In this document: in pieces, positions 1-11,161 of the stretch | How positions within the stretch are numbered: the first letter of the stretch is position 1 | Layout: every line of letters starts with the position of its first letter | Source of the DNA: Whitmania pigra | Lineage: Eukaryota; Annelida; Clitellata; Hirudinida; Haemopidae | Direction: 5' to 3' | Assembly: GCA_021613335.1 (NCBI GenBank) | Contig: JAJTWR010000021.1 | Coordinates: forward strand, 3,240,001 to 3,304,000 | Length of the DNA stretch: 64,000 nt | The notes under the pieces: generated by a model | Seen by the model: only the letters and a program-made list of their open reading frames with translations | What the model was told of the DNA's origin: nothing | The model's database searches: none | Position numbers and translations under genes: made by a program

Positions 1-355
1 ATTATTGTTATTGAATAATGAATTATAATTAGTTATAATAATTATTTTTCAAATCAAATAATCAAAAATCATTGGTCCACAAGCTTCTCGAAGATCAAAT
101 TAATTAAAAAGATATTCTATTGATTGTTCAGCGATGATGATGATGACTACGACGAAGATGATGATAATGATGATGATGATGATGGCAGTAAAGGAATGAC
201 AAGCATCTTGTTCTCAAATTCATGGAAAGTTTCATGTCACTTGACTCCTTAAACCTCAACAATAACATTCATTCGTTCAATCATTGTTATTATTATTATT
301 ATTATTTTTATTATTATTATTATTTTTATTATTATTATTTTTATTATTATTATTA

Positions 356-397
<42 letters not shown>

Positions 398-558
398 GTT
401 GTAATTATATTAGTATTATAATTATTGTTATTGTTAATTTTATTATTAGGTTTACGCTTACTTTTTGTAATGACCGAAATTATGCTCAACGTTCAATTGT
501 CAGTCATTAGTGACTGTTTATTTACAAGCTCTTCATTCAACACCAACTAACAACTCAC
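1..558. repeat. AT-rich flank with ATT/TTA microsatellite
   Basis: The stretch is mostly low complexity: a GAT-rich patch near 135-185 and an interrupted ATT microsatellite at about 287-400. The long Tyr, Leu, Ile or Asn runs that can be translated here come from the repeat and are not genes. This sequence lies in the intron downstream of the exon at 559-800. Confidence 0.75.
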
Positions 559-800
559 CTGTTCAAACCACTCAGGTCATAGTCGAACCCTTTAATGAGA
601 GCCCTTCTGGCAGAAATTTGAATCAGAACCGTCCCCTTGTCTGATTGGCTGCTGACATTCTGATTCGCCAGTCGTTCAAAATCTTGACCTTTTCGGTGTG
701 ACCCATCCCAGCCCAACATGCCATCGGTGAGGGGTTTCAGGAGTCCACAGTCCCCGAGTTGTGACGTCATTAACAAGCAAAACAACATCAACATCGACAT
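559..800 (-). CDS. First coding exon of a putative secreted protein or peptide precursor (partial)
   Basis: The reading frame opens at an ATG at 800 and gives 80 codons plus two bases, ending at a perfect donor (AG|GTGAGT, intron from 558 downwards). The N-terminus MSMLMLFCLLMTSQLGDC looks like a signal peptide: a hydrophobic core, then small or polar residues. Further on there is a dibasic site (SARR) followed by ALIKGFDYDLSGLNR up to the splice. A signal peptide plus a dibasic cleavage site is the architecture of a neuropeptide or hormone precursor, and the GFDYDLSG stretch is faintly like the start of DH31/calcitonin-type peptides. That resemblance is weak and is inference only. The remaining exons would lie left of the window, so identity cannot be settled here. 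It could also be another small secreted protein. Confidence 0.45.
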
Positions 801-2640
801 CAGTCTTTTAAATGATAACTCGCTAGTAGCAGTGAGGTACTTTTCAAAATATAAAATGATGTTTTCTTTAAGAAAAAAGTTTTATTTTCAATCCAGCAAT
901 GTTTCTTGTTCCGAAAGTGACGTGAGGAGAAAAAGGCAAGAGATGAGAAATTAATTTTCGAATCTCCTCTTGAAACATCGGTTTACACATGCTTTCTCGA
1001 ATGCAATAAACGTCTACTTTTAATAGAATTGAAGTCGATTCATAAACATATTCACTTAAAAAAGCTGTAACAGGTCTGCTCAGGTTTCAGTAAATCATTT
1101 TGCATCTACGGCAGAAACATGTGTAGTTATACTGGTTATAGTCACATACGCATTAAAAAACAGCAGGTGCATGCGTGTGAGCGTGTCGGGTCTACTATGT
1201 TGAACGTACGTGCTGATTTTATTAGCGCATGTGAGGTATTACTATTTGAGGATGATTATGCCGTCAGTTTGCGAGCCTATAAAAGACTAAAACATGCATA
1301 AAAATGGATATTCCGGGGGAGAAATTAAAAACAATTGAACGAAATGGCGTAAAGTGCCGAAATAACTGCTTTTGTTCATTAACTTTAGGTAAATTTAAGG
1401 ATCTCCCAGCAAAATGTTTGCAGCAACATTTTGTTATTTTTTGTTAAATTTATCCCAGGAAGTTGTAAAATATTGCCATAAGCCTCCTAATCCATGACAA
1501 GAAGCGATAATTCACCGAAAAACAATCGACAACGGAAATTCTCGAGAATTAATCAAGCGAGCAATTCACCGAGGAGAATTAAATCACCAGAGCAAACAAA
1601 AATAAGCGTTTACGGCGGATTCCATCTCTCAAAAACCTCACGAGTGACAGACGTCCGAATCATGAGTGTACATTCTCTTTTTACGAACTTTCTCAAAATG
1701 CGTTCATTCGTTTCGAGAACTTTAATCAAGTTATAAAACTAGTTTATAGCGTGCCACGTGTTTTTTTTTATTTTTAGAAATTAAACGATTTTTTTACTCT
1801 AACAATGTACTAGAAAACATCATAACAACTCATTGAGAGTTCTCAAAACCCATTTTTAACCTAACGTCTCGGCTTTTATCCTCAACTTGCTTTCATCGTC
1901 CGACATTGCAAAAGTCAAATTTATTCGGTAGACATTTTGTTTTCATAATTTCAAGCCATTATCAAGAAATTATAAACCAACTTCCTAACCAAACAACCCC
2001 AACCTAACCTAATCAGCAGTGTTTTCGAGTCCGAGAGAGCATGTCTAAATATAATATAAACTATAAAGGAAAAATTGATGAAGCTGCCATTATTAATATT
2101 CATGGAGTGTCTTTTTATCATAAACATTAATTAATATTCATAAATTTAAGTTCATAAACCACAATAAAATAATGTTAAGTTACGTTATGTTGTTACAAGT
2201 CAAAACAAATAAGCTCCACCCACTGTCCGCCCACTAAATGATTAAAAGCAAATTTTCGACATCGCTTATTCGACCAATAATAAAAAATTTTTAAATCAAA
2301 AAATTGACATAATAATAATATAGCAATTATCGATTGCCATTTTCTTATGCAGAGCTAGTCTCCAAGATAAATCACAACTTTGGTGTCATAAAGAGACATC
2401 AACGTGATTAATTTAATTTGTTTGCAGACATTGGCGCGATTTGACCACCTGTTTTCATCCACTTGAATGCCATATGATAACGATGATGCTCTCTTTTCAG
2501 TTGTATTTATTAAATATGTGCTTTGTATGTAAGCCACTTGATGCTCTAGTTCTACTCTCCTAATGACGTTCTTAGCAAAGGTATTCATATGCATCGTGAC
2601 ATGCCAAAGATTGGCATCTCGTTAACTTTCTTCAACTGGA
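801..2640. other. Intergenic, no supported gene
   Basis: This is AT-rich unique-looking sequence. Short open frames occur on both strands, but none has recognisable motifs or convincing splice partners. Nothing further is seen. Confidence 0.5.
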
Positions 2641-2654
2641 TTCTCGAATTCTGA

Positions 2655-3200
2655 AATCGTGTTCATCGGCACATCGGCTCGCCCCACAACTCTGTCGCCT
2701 CCATCTCCCACAAACGTCGAGAGGTACCCTCTTTCCTTTCTCTACCACTCTCAAACTCTTGGTGTTACTTTGGATTCCCACCTCACCTATAAGGAACATT
2801 CCGCCTCCATCGTTAAATCCTGCAATCACCTCATCTGGGCAATGTGGCACATCAGTCTTCTTCTGCCTTTGCACGTACTTCGTTCTCTCTGCTTTTATTT
2901 GCTTCTCCATGGCAAATCTTCCTAAGTAATACGTTATAAAGTAATACAAAACAAACTTGCAAAACTTGTTCTTCCAAACCCCACCCACAGTAACACGAAC
3001 TGCCTGAAGCAATTGCACTGGTTGCCGATTTCCAGTTGTATCACCTTCATGATGTGTCATACTCTAGCGACATCCAACCCATCCTATCTCCATCAACTTA
3101 TCCATCGCCGCCACGCATTTGGTTTTCGTTCATCTTCCATCATTCATCTACTACAACAACCTGTCAATAAGTTATCCCTAGTCAACAGAGGCTTCTCGTA
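2655..3200 (+). mobile_element. Decayed non-LTR retrotransposon (LINE) reverse transcriptase C-terminus
   Basis: Conceptual translation gives the typical post-catalytic part of a CR1/Jockey-type LINE polymerase: SQTLGVTLDSHLTYKEHSAS followed by IVKSCNHLIWA, and after a frame change LHWLPISSCITFM, which matches the familiar LHWLPV.RI.YK motif. The copy is broken by stops and at least one frameshift and carries no catalytic core, so it is a dead 3' fragment. Confidence 0.8.
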
Positions 3201-3490
3201 GGATCCCCATGGTGTCTGTAAGCAGAGATCTTCGATTTCGTGTTTTTCATTCTAGAAAAAAGTTGTTCGCAACAGTAGGTGCTTCCGAACAGAGGGAACC
3301 TCCTGGCGTCCTGTGAGAGGTTGGTATACTTGTCTGATGACACATAATGGCCGTAAAAGTTCAGCAGATTATGCCTGGCGAAAGCTGTTTTCAAGTCACT
3401 GTCATTCTGAATGCCAATGAGTTCCAGCACGCATTTGCGTCCATCGAAATCATCCGCAACTTTGTAAACTAAGTCGGAGTACTCAGACAA
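3182..3490 (-). pseudogene. hAT transposase C-terminal fragment
   Basis: An open frame of 102 residues contains RRFPLFGSTYCCEQLFSRMK followed by a KSK motif, the signature of the hAT-family C-terminal dimerisation region (FGSTY.CEQLFS.MK). Only the C-terminus is present and no N-terminal DNA-binding or catalytic part is found nearby, so this is a relic. It abuts the LINE fragment, which suggests a nested or rearranged insertion. Confidence 0.8.
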
Positions 3491-3584
3491 TAAATTAAGC
3501 TAAAAAAAACACCAATCATCTTTGATGTTTATTAGTCTTGAAGGACCACCGTTGCAGCTGTTTAAATTGCTAATGTTTAAACCA

Positions 3585-3790
3585 GTGGAATATGTCAAGA
3601 ATCGGCGATTAGTTATGAAGATCGAGATAAACGATGTAAAGTGACGAATTTGGACCTCTTTTATGCTCGAGGTATTTGGTTTAAGCGACATAAAAGAATC
3701 GACATAACCTTTTGGAAATTGCCAGAGGGAATTTGGTGGTTTCACTTTAAAAAAATGGACTTAATAGGAAAATTGTGGAATTCGTTATCC
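3585..3790. mobile_element. Remnant of a pogo/Tigger-like repeat
   Basis: This region shares strings with the copies at 23.7-23.9 kb and 33.9-34.2 kb: GATCGAGATAA, GACATAAAAGAATCGACATA and a following TTTGGTGGTTTCA. No terminal CAGTGGAACC end remains on either side, so it is an internal relic. Confidence 0.6.
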
Positions 3791-4302
3791 ATATTAAAAT
3801 ATAAAGTTATTGTATCATCTCGTTCTCATAACGTTGTGAAAGCCGTCCTGTGTACATTAAATTTGGTTGTTGCTGAAAAGAGAGCGCCGTTTTCGTTGTC
3901 GAAATTACATATGTAAATATTATAATATGATTTGTTTTTATAATATTTATATGTTTTATAGAACAATAGACACCTCGCTGAGAGATCAAATACTTTGGTT
4001 TTCGAGCTAAATTAGGCAACCATTAAGTGAGAACACATGCGACAACTTATCTAAAAGTTTCACGTTATATTTTAAGTTTCTTTATTAATGTTAAGTTTTA
4101 AGTTTATTTTTAATTTCAACATCTTGTCACCATTTTTTCTTTCACATTTCTAATTCAGTAGAATCCTGGATAATATTGGCTCAAACTTTATCAGAAGTTT
4201 ATTCTTTGATATAACCATTTTGGCACGTTATTTATAGCAAAATATAGCTCTTCCAACATTGCCTAAAATGATTATTTAAAACTAATAAGATAACTGTTTC
4301 AG

Positions 4303-5837
4303 CTACAAATGTCTCGTAGGTTTCCAAACCTGGCCAACATCTTCACCCCTCAAAACTTTCAACAGATCATCGGTATAATGTTCACGTCCTCTCGGGAAAT
4401 ATAAAAAGGGACTAAACAGAAACAAAATTAGTTTTTAAAATAAAATACTTGTAACGTGCAACTATGCAATAGTTAATGATGCAAACTTATAAAATACTTA
4501 ACCAACCATATCTTCATCGTAAATTCAAACCATTTTAATTGAACCAATTCTATTGTTTTCGACGTCTGGATAGCTTTAATGATAATGCTCCGAGGGGTGG
4601 GCGAATAATCGCTCATCCAGAAGAGCATCGTTTCGTAGACTTCTGGAAATTTTTCCATCTAAAATAATTTAATAAATAAATTAAGATAATGATTTGCAAT
4701 GTTAAATCAAAATGTAAAGGTTGACAGCTCATCCGATTACCTGAAGAATATCGGAAGTTTTCCAGAAAACCGTTCGTAAAATGTTCATCAGTTCCAGACG
4801 ATTTAAGAAAGTATCGAAGAAGATGTGTTTTTCGATCGTTAAATCCTCTGGCGGTGATTCAGGGTTCAAAAAAGATGTTAAAACTCCATGACCTTCCCAT
4901 ATACGGACTCCTGCAAAGTCGCCACTCTTTTCCGACAGATAGGGCTCGCTTCTGTAACCCCGAAGATATTTTTCTATTTCTTTCCAATTAGCCTCTTGGT
5001 GTGTTTCCTTGAAATATAAGTCCATCACTTTAACAATTCACTTGACATTATCAAAATTAGCTAAAAATGCCATAATTAAAAATAGCTTACATTTATCAAC
5101 GAATTGAAATAATTCAAAAAACTTTCAAGCAAGAGGCGCATGTAACCTAAGAATTGTAAATTCTTGGCCATTTCCTCTGTTCGGGGGGTTCTATCAATAC
5201 CTTTTTTATCACTTTCATACATCTAAAATTAATGTTCATTAAATCATCGTCAGTTACATGTATATTTTAAAATATATAACAGTATATCACGTTTATCCCT
5301 CTCATACATCTAAAATATATAATAAAGTAATATTTGAGCAACATTTGTTTCTGATTTAGAAGAAGAGTCTCTTATTTCATATTTTGTCTTCTATGAATAA
5401 AATTTTCAATAAAGTTCTCATTCATATATTTAAATAAATAGAGCAACATTTCAAAGAGTTGATTTAAATAGAATTTAAAATTCATATTTATCACTTTTTT
5501 ATTTAAGAATTGCTAATATCTGAATCGTTTCAAAATCTGAGCAACGTTCAAGAGTCGCAGGATTCGGTTATTATTCGAGTTACTTGTCAACGTTGTTGTG
5601 TCAACTCAAGCTTTACTTTGCACCAAATATAAATAATTACAAGTACAAAAGGATGTACATTTTGCTCCACATAAATTAAATAATTCCTATTACCTTCAAG
5701 CATCCCTTTAAGAAGTACTCAACGAGTTTAACTCGGTAATGGTTGTTTGAAGACATGAAGAAAGAATACAAATGGTCCAACCGCAAATAGTCGTCATTGT
5801 CTTTAACCAGCAGTTCGACAACCCGTGATGGATCACG
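4303..5837 (-). CDS. Unrecognised multi-exon gene B (C-terminal 269 residues)
   Basis: Five exons splice in one frame: 5837-5694, 5222-5091, 5007-4741, 4658-4498 and 4411-4303 (stop TAG at 4303). Exon lengths fit the codon phase at every junction (48, 44, 89, 53 codons plus two bases, then 35 codons and stop). Donors are GTAATA, GTAAGC, GTAATC and GTATTT. The acceptor of the third exon (TTTCAAG) is the least certain. The protein is rich in Leu, Phe and Lys and ends in WKPTRHL. A candidate upstream exon at 5973-5891 (reading LLGWFENFHVHLILTE) ends in phase but has a poor acceptor. I recognise no domain. The pattern suggests an alpha-helical cytosolic protein. The 5' end is not identified. The gene lies just downstream of gene A on the same strand; whether the two are one locus with alternative ends is open. 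Confidence 0.65.
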
Positions 5838-6060
5838 CTGCAGGAAATATTTAAATAATTATATCGTATTTAAATACAATTAAAATTAACTTCCAAGAGG
5901 TCACTGGTTTTTGAAAATAATTCTGTTAATATTAAATGCACATGGAAATTTTCAAACCATCCAAGCAGAGAGTCTTTTTTTCCGATTTATAAAAGCCTTT
6001 AGTATTTTGTATTTATAACTAAATATAGCCTCGGCTAAAAAATATTTTTTAAATAATTAT

Positions 6061-7483
6061 TTAATGAAATTGTGGATGATCTAAAAAATAACGAAACACC
6101 ATTGTGATTTTAATTATTAACAATAAACAAGTAATTAATAATATAATTTTTGTAGCAATCTTACATTGATGGCGCATCCAAGATGCAATTCTACGCTTTT
6201 CTGCGCAATTTGGTTCTGGGATATTTTTTATTTTGTGTAACCATTCAATGGTTTCTGGAGGATGTGAAGTTGACATGGTTATAAATAAAAGTTAGTAAAT
6301 ATTCAAAAGTACATTATTAAATAAAATTATTTAGAATAATTACCCGATGGAATTGTAATTAATTCAGATTCTGCTTGTTTGGCGCTTTCAAACACTACTC
6401 TGATCGCTCTCAATGCTAGGCAAGCATTCTTGAGACTCCATGTTTTAATGAAATACTTTACTTGACTGTGAGGATTTTAAGAACAGCTCATCAATTTCAG
6501 TTAAGTAATCAAATTTGCAACTGCTTCTTACCTCATGATTAAATAACGATCGACTGCATCGGAAGAAATCTCGAGTAACTGAGGTAAAGGTCCCATAAAA
6601 ATTGGATCTATTAATCGCTGGGCAATTAATTATATTTCAATGAAAATGGTCATGTAAATAAATATTTACTATTTTACAATTTAATCGTTGTACCTTTGTA
6701 CATATAAGATCATCGTAAAATCTCCGTGAGACTTCAATAAATAATGACAAGTCATTTTTTGGTAGTAATACTGAAAATGCAAATTTTTAATTTAAATATT
6801 TTAAAATGTTGGTAAATTCAAGCAAGTTCCACTAACAAAACCAGCCATCGTTAATGTGGTCTTGGTTCGGTAAAATTAAATCATCAATTTCACAGAGACT
6901 TGGGTCTGAGTTTCTTGGCAGGAATGAACTGAAACGGTTGAAAATTAACAATAAAAACGTATAAAGCTGCTAAGGAAAAATACAATTATATATTGCCAAT
7001 AGAATGAATTACGTTTTGGTTTAATGACACCTAGTATTGTGGCGATTTCTTGAGGACATTGGATTTTAATTATATTTAAATGGACATATATTTCTAAAAA
7101 AAAAAACAAAAACAAAAAGCAACGAACCTAATACGATTAGATAATTGTTCATACTGTTCTCTATGACGATTAAGCTAAAATGCAAGCATTGGAAAGTGAA
7201 TAAATAGGTCTTTAAACATTTATGCGACGAATTTCTGACCAAGTCTTCATCAGACGTAATGTCAACGTCTTCCCAACTGTCGTTAAATTTCTTAATCGCT
7301 TCAATAAGTTCATGAATTTCTAAAAAATAAAATGTGTTTCAATTTATTTTGTATCAAGATTTAAACGTTTTTGTTTTAAATACTAAATGATTTGGAATTT
7401 GTTTCTACCTCCAATTTTACTCAATGTTCTCTTTACTGATTCATCTTTAAGTTTCTCAAATGTTTGACTAGGTTTATGCATCT
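6061..7483 (-). CDS. Unrecognised nine-exon gene A (about 228 residues)
   Basis: Nine small exons join without a phase conflict: 7483-7409, 7319-7240, 7174-7128, 6928-6837, 6770-6694, 6617-6532, 6465-6344, 6254-6165 and 6080-6061 (stop TAA). All use GT donors and AG acceptors, and the first exon carries an in-frame ATG at 7481 (MHKPSQTFEKLKDES). That ATG sits immediately after an acceptor-like TTTTAG, so more N-terminal exons may exist. The protein has an acidic helical first half and a Leu/Ile-rich second half (RLIDPIFMGPLPQLLEISS), ending HQYHPQFH. No catalytic motif or known domain is recognised. The decayed LINE just upstream occupies the expected promoter side. Consistent phases over eight introns argue strongly that this is a real gene. 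Confidence 0.7.
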
Positions 7484-7599
7484 CTAAAAGAATAAAATGT
7501 ATTTTAATGTTCGAGTTTTAAAATTTATATTTTGTATTAATATTTAAATCTTTCTTGCATGGAAGTTTTTTTGCAAAATGCACCTGTATCTATTAGGTT

Positions 7600-10500
7600 T
7601 CAATGTGGTTTTTTTAGCACAGGTTAACATAACATAGCATAACAATTATTTATAGTGGTTAAGAAGACCTGGATCTGTGTAATAACCACTCTTTTTAGTT
7701 TTAATAACCAAATTTACTTAAGTATATCTTAAATTTATCTACAGTGTCCGCTGAAATAATTATTCTTTAAGTTTCCCGAGGCCTTCCAATATAATTTGCA
7801 GGCACCCTGTCATAACAGCCCAGCGACAAAATAGCCCCGTCAAAACAGCCTCCGTCAAAACAGCCCCGTCAAAACAGCCATGTCAATATAGCCCGGTGAC
7901 AAAACAGCCCAAGACAAAATAGCCCCGTCAAAACAGCTCCGTCAAAATAGCGGTAGAATTGGTTCTTTGTGTATTTGTTACATGTCCACATGACGTGATG
8001 ATTAGGTGAGGATAATTTATATTAAATACCAACTTGAAAAGTCCATGTAAAGTGAGGAAGTAGCCGGAATCCTAATAATATTTTAGACGATAAATCTTCA
8101 AACCACTAATTTCGAGTTAAATTTGGAACCAGTTATCGGTTAATGCATTCAATTTACAAAATTTTTTTAAATACATTCATGAGGCTGTTTTGACGGGGCT
8201 ATTTTGTTTTGGGCTGTTTTGACGGGATTTGTTCGTCCTGGGCTATTTTGTCACCGGGCTGTATTGACGGGGCTGTTTTGTCGGGGCTGTTTTGACGGGG
8301 CTGTTTTGACGGTGCTCTTTTGTCGGCGGGCTGTTATGACGGGTCACCATAATTTGCAATCGTACCCTCTAGCAGAAGCACTTTTTGGGTCCAAGCACCG
8401 ATCCTTGTGGGACGCCGCTAATTTCTGGTTGCCACTCTGAATAAATTCCTCTCATTCTTACCGTCTCCTAGCTGTTCCTATCGAACAGTTTTTCAGTCAA
8501 TGTAAAAGTTTGCCTTCAATCCTACATGCACTGAGCCAAAAGCTTTTGCAATGTCTAGATACACTACATCTACAGCCTTGTCATGATCAACCCACTCATA
8601 AATTTCTTCCATAAATTCAAGTAGGTTGGTAAGACACGAGAATCAAGCTCTTCCCAATCACTTCTTCCAAGAAGTGTTGGTAAGGCCTCCTTGATTATTT
8701 TCTCCATTACTTTGCAAACTGTAGAGGTTAAGCTTACTGTCCTGTAGATGGATGGTAAATTCCTAATTCCCTTTTTGAACAGAGAACACTATTGCGGTTA
8801 ACCACTAATAATACCAATCTCTTGGTATTACAAATAAGTTTGCCAACGCTTCTCCCTTAACTATTCTTGTTTCATAGTAGTTTTGGATGTAGGTTGACTA
8901 TGCCAGGGTTTTTTTTCTACTTTCAAATTTTCCAGTTGCTTAATTACTTCTATTTTGAGAATTTCACTCAAATATTTCATCTCAATCACTTGGATTCTCC
9001 TTGGCAGTTCTGGTATATTCCCTATTGTTTTCTTATTAAAAACTGAAAGAACTGAAGTAGCTGTTTAATATGTTGGCTTTCTTCTATCTCCTCTGAATCA
9101 ACTGTTTGCCCCTCACCATTTTTAATGGTCCAATTTTGTCTCTTACTTTTTGTTGCCATCTAACATATCTAAAAAAGCTCTTGATATTACTTTTAACGTT
9201 TTTGCTAATTTGTTCTCGTATGCTAGTAATGCTTTTCTATTAATATTGTTTGATTTATTCCTCCATTTCTGATATTTTTCTTTTAACTCCTTAAGCTTCC
9301 TTTCATCTTCCTCCTCAATTTTTATTTGTCATTTCTTGTAATTTCTTCCATGCTCTTAGCTCTTTTGTCTTTGATGAACTCCTTCGTAAGCTTTTCCGAA
9401 TTCTGCATCGGCTAGGGATATATTTATCTATAACGAGATTTAGCTCTTTCTTGATCATTACCCAAGCTTCTTCTACATCAACAAAAACCTTTTTTTAGCC
9501 AAATTTGTTGTCCCTTGTTCTTCCCATATTTTATCATATTCAGTCTCAAGAAGTTTTAGAATCTAGATTCTCTTTTTCAAATCCTCATTGTCTAAAAAAA
9601 CGTTCCATCTGACAACTTGATGGTCACTTGTTCCAAAGTTCACCAACTGTTAGGCCTTCCACTAAATACTCATTTGTTAATAACAAATCTAGTATGTTTT
9701 TACCTCTTGTGGGATCCGTGATGTGCTTGAATAAGAAGCTATCGTTTGTTACATTTATGAAGTTTATATCCTTAGATCTTTTTCATTCTAAAGGGTTTCA
9801 GCTAAAGTTACCCATTACTATCATGAATTCCTTACTGGCTTTGCATATAAACCAGTAAACTCTTTAGAGTTTGGTGCCTTATAACAGATACCTAATTGAA
9901 TTTACCTCTTGTGAGAAGCTCTCTTTAAATTTTTCATTTTCTAATTCCTTTCTATATACTTTGATATGATTCTTAATAATTAACATTCCTCTTGCCCCCG
10001 TCCATTTTCTTTCTGTTTTTCCATAGCCATCAATTTCTAACTCAGAGTTTTGAATACTTTCTTTTGCCCAAGACTCAGTAATGCCAATTATATCTGGTTC
10101 CCCTGTATCAACAATTAGCTCGAGTTCTGTTCTTTTAGCCTTGCTTACAATACTTCTAGCATTGTTTTAAGCACATTTCATTTCTGTATATATCCTTACT
10201 TAATTTGTTAATTTCTAATCTTACCTCCTCCTCAGCTTTTCTGGTCCCATGTTGCGTGATTGGCCCTTTACTCTGAAAATATAATGGGGCCCCTACTGAT
10301 CCTCAGTTTTCAGTTCTTGCTCACTGGTTGGCTTTGCTTTCTTCAAGCCTGTACAGTGTAATGTTGTTTTTTTTTTCTTTCTACTTCCTCCTGAGCAATG
10401 GTTTTTGCCATGGTAATTTTTTGGTCTACAACTGTCTTCAATTTTGCATCTACCCTATTCATTACAATTTTTGTCCATGCATGACCCTTACCTTGCATGC

Positions 10501-10720
10501 CAGCTTCGGCTGCCATGTCAGATGTAGCATCGACTGTGACTCTCTTCTTTCTCATCCAGTTTTGAAACTGTTTTCCAGCAGATCTCCTCTTATTTTTCTG
10601 CTTTCTACATTTTACAACTTTTTTCGAGCAATTTCTTTCATTTGTCCTTTTTTCCTTTTTGATGTCGATGAGTATTTCAAGTCTTTCGCCGACGTCTTTC
10701 GTTAACCGCTTTATTCGCAC
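7600..10720 (-). mobile_element. Decayed CR1/L2-like LINE, split by a foldback insertion
   Basis: Read on the minus strand, an ORF1-like basic segment lies at 10720-10343 (about 125 residues, Lys/Arg-rich). It is followed by an AP-endonuclease segment around 10165-9930 (NARSIVSKAKRTE, then PDIIGITESWAKES), then reverse transcriptase motifs near 8590 (DVVYLDIAKAF) and 8440-8380 (ISGVPQGSVLGP). The polymerase C-terminus is at about 7755-7695 (ISADTVDKFKIYLSKFGY and a stop). Multiple stops and frame changes make it inactive. The region between GVPQGSVLGP and the C-terminus is internally deleted, and the foldback element at 7801-8348 sits exactly there. Confidence 0.8.
7801..8348. mobile_element. 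Foldback-type element with sub-repeated inverted ends and 10-bp target duplication
   Basis: Both ends are long inverted repeats built from tandem copies of a unit of about 15-17 bp (CCCCGTCAAAACAGC and variants with GACAAAATAGCC). The left arm, about 7801-7952, starts GGCACCCTGTCATAACAGCC. The right arm, about 8180-8348, ends in the inverse of GGTGACCCGTCATAACAGCC. The element is flanked by the perfect direct repeat ATAATTTGCA at 7791-7800 and 8349-8358. Inverted repeats with internal tandem structure and 9-10 bp duplications are typical of foldback/Galileo or Mutator-like elements. There is no coding capacity, so it is non-autonomous. It interrupts the LINE. Confidence 0.88.
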
Positions 10721-11161
10721 ACAATTCTAGCAAGTTTTGTTTGGATTCAAACCCTTGAAACTTTCATACATTTCTCATTCTTTGCATTTTTTTAAAATCT
10801 TTAATAATTCACGTAGTTATTTTAACAAAACTTTCACTAGAGCGATAAACGATCACTTTTAGGCTGCAGAAAATGTTTAAATATGCGTAAGTGTTCCACT
10901 TTCCAGTTTGGACTTACCACTTTTTAAAGCTTGTTTCTTGAGTCTGACTTGTTTTAACTACAACGTTATTCGGCTTGGTAAGGAGAGGCCACTTCAACCC
11001 ACAAAAGACATTAAACACGAGGTCACATATATTAAAAGATTTTTTAAAATTTATTTATAAAACCGAGGAAATTGAAGGAGATGACAGGTACATTAATAAA
11101 TTCCACTAAAAATTAATTTTTTTTTTAATTTCGTGTGCCCACTACCAAATGTGTTCGTAAT

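Noticed and set aside
287..475. Open frames encoding Tyr/Leu/Ile/Asn runs
   Set aside because: They are translations of an ATT microsatellite with no start context, splice sites or conserved residues.
7791..8358. CRISPR-like array of short repeats
   Set aside because: The repeats are contiguous tandem units in head-to-head arms with a target duplication, have no unique spacers, and the genome is eukaryotic. A foldback transposon explains it.
10328..10705. Plus-strand 125-residue Cys/Phe-rich frame
   Set aside because: It is the antisense of the basic ORF1-like segment of the minus-strand LINE.
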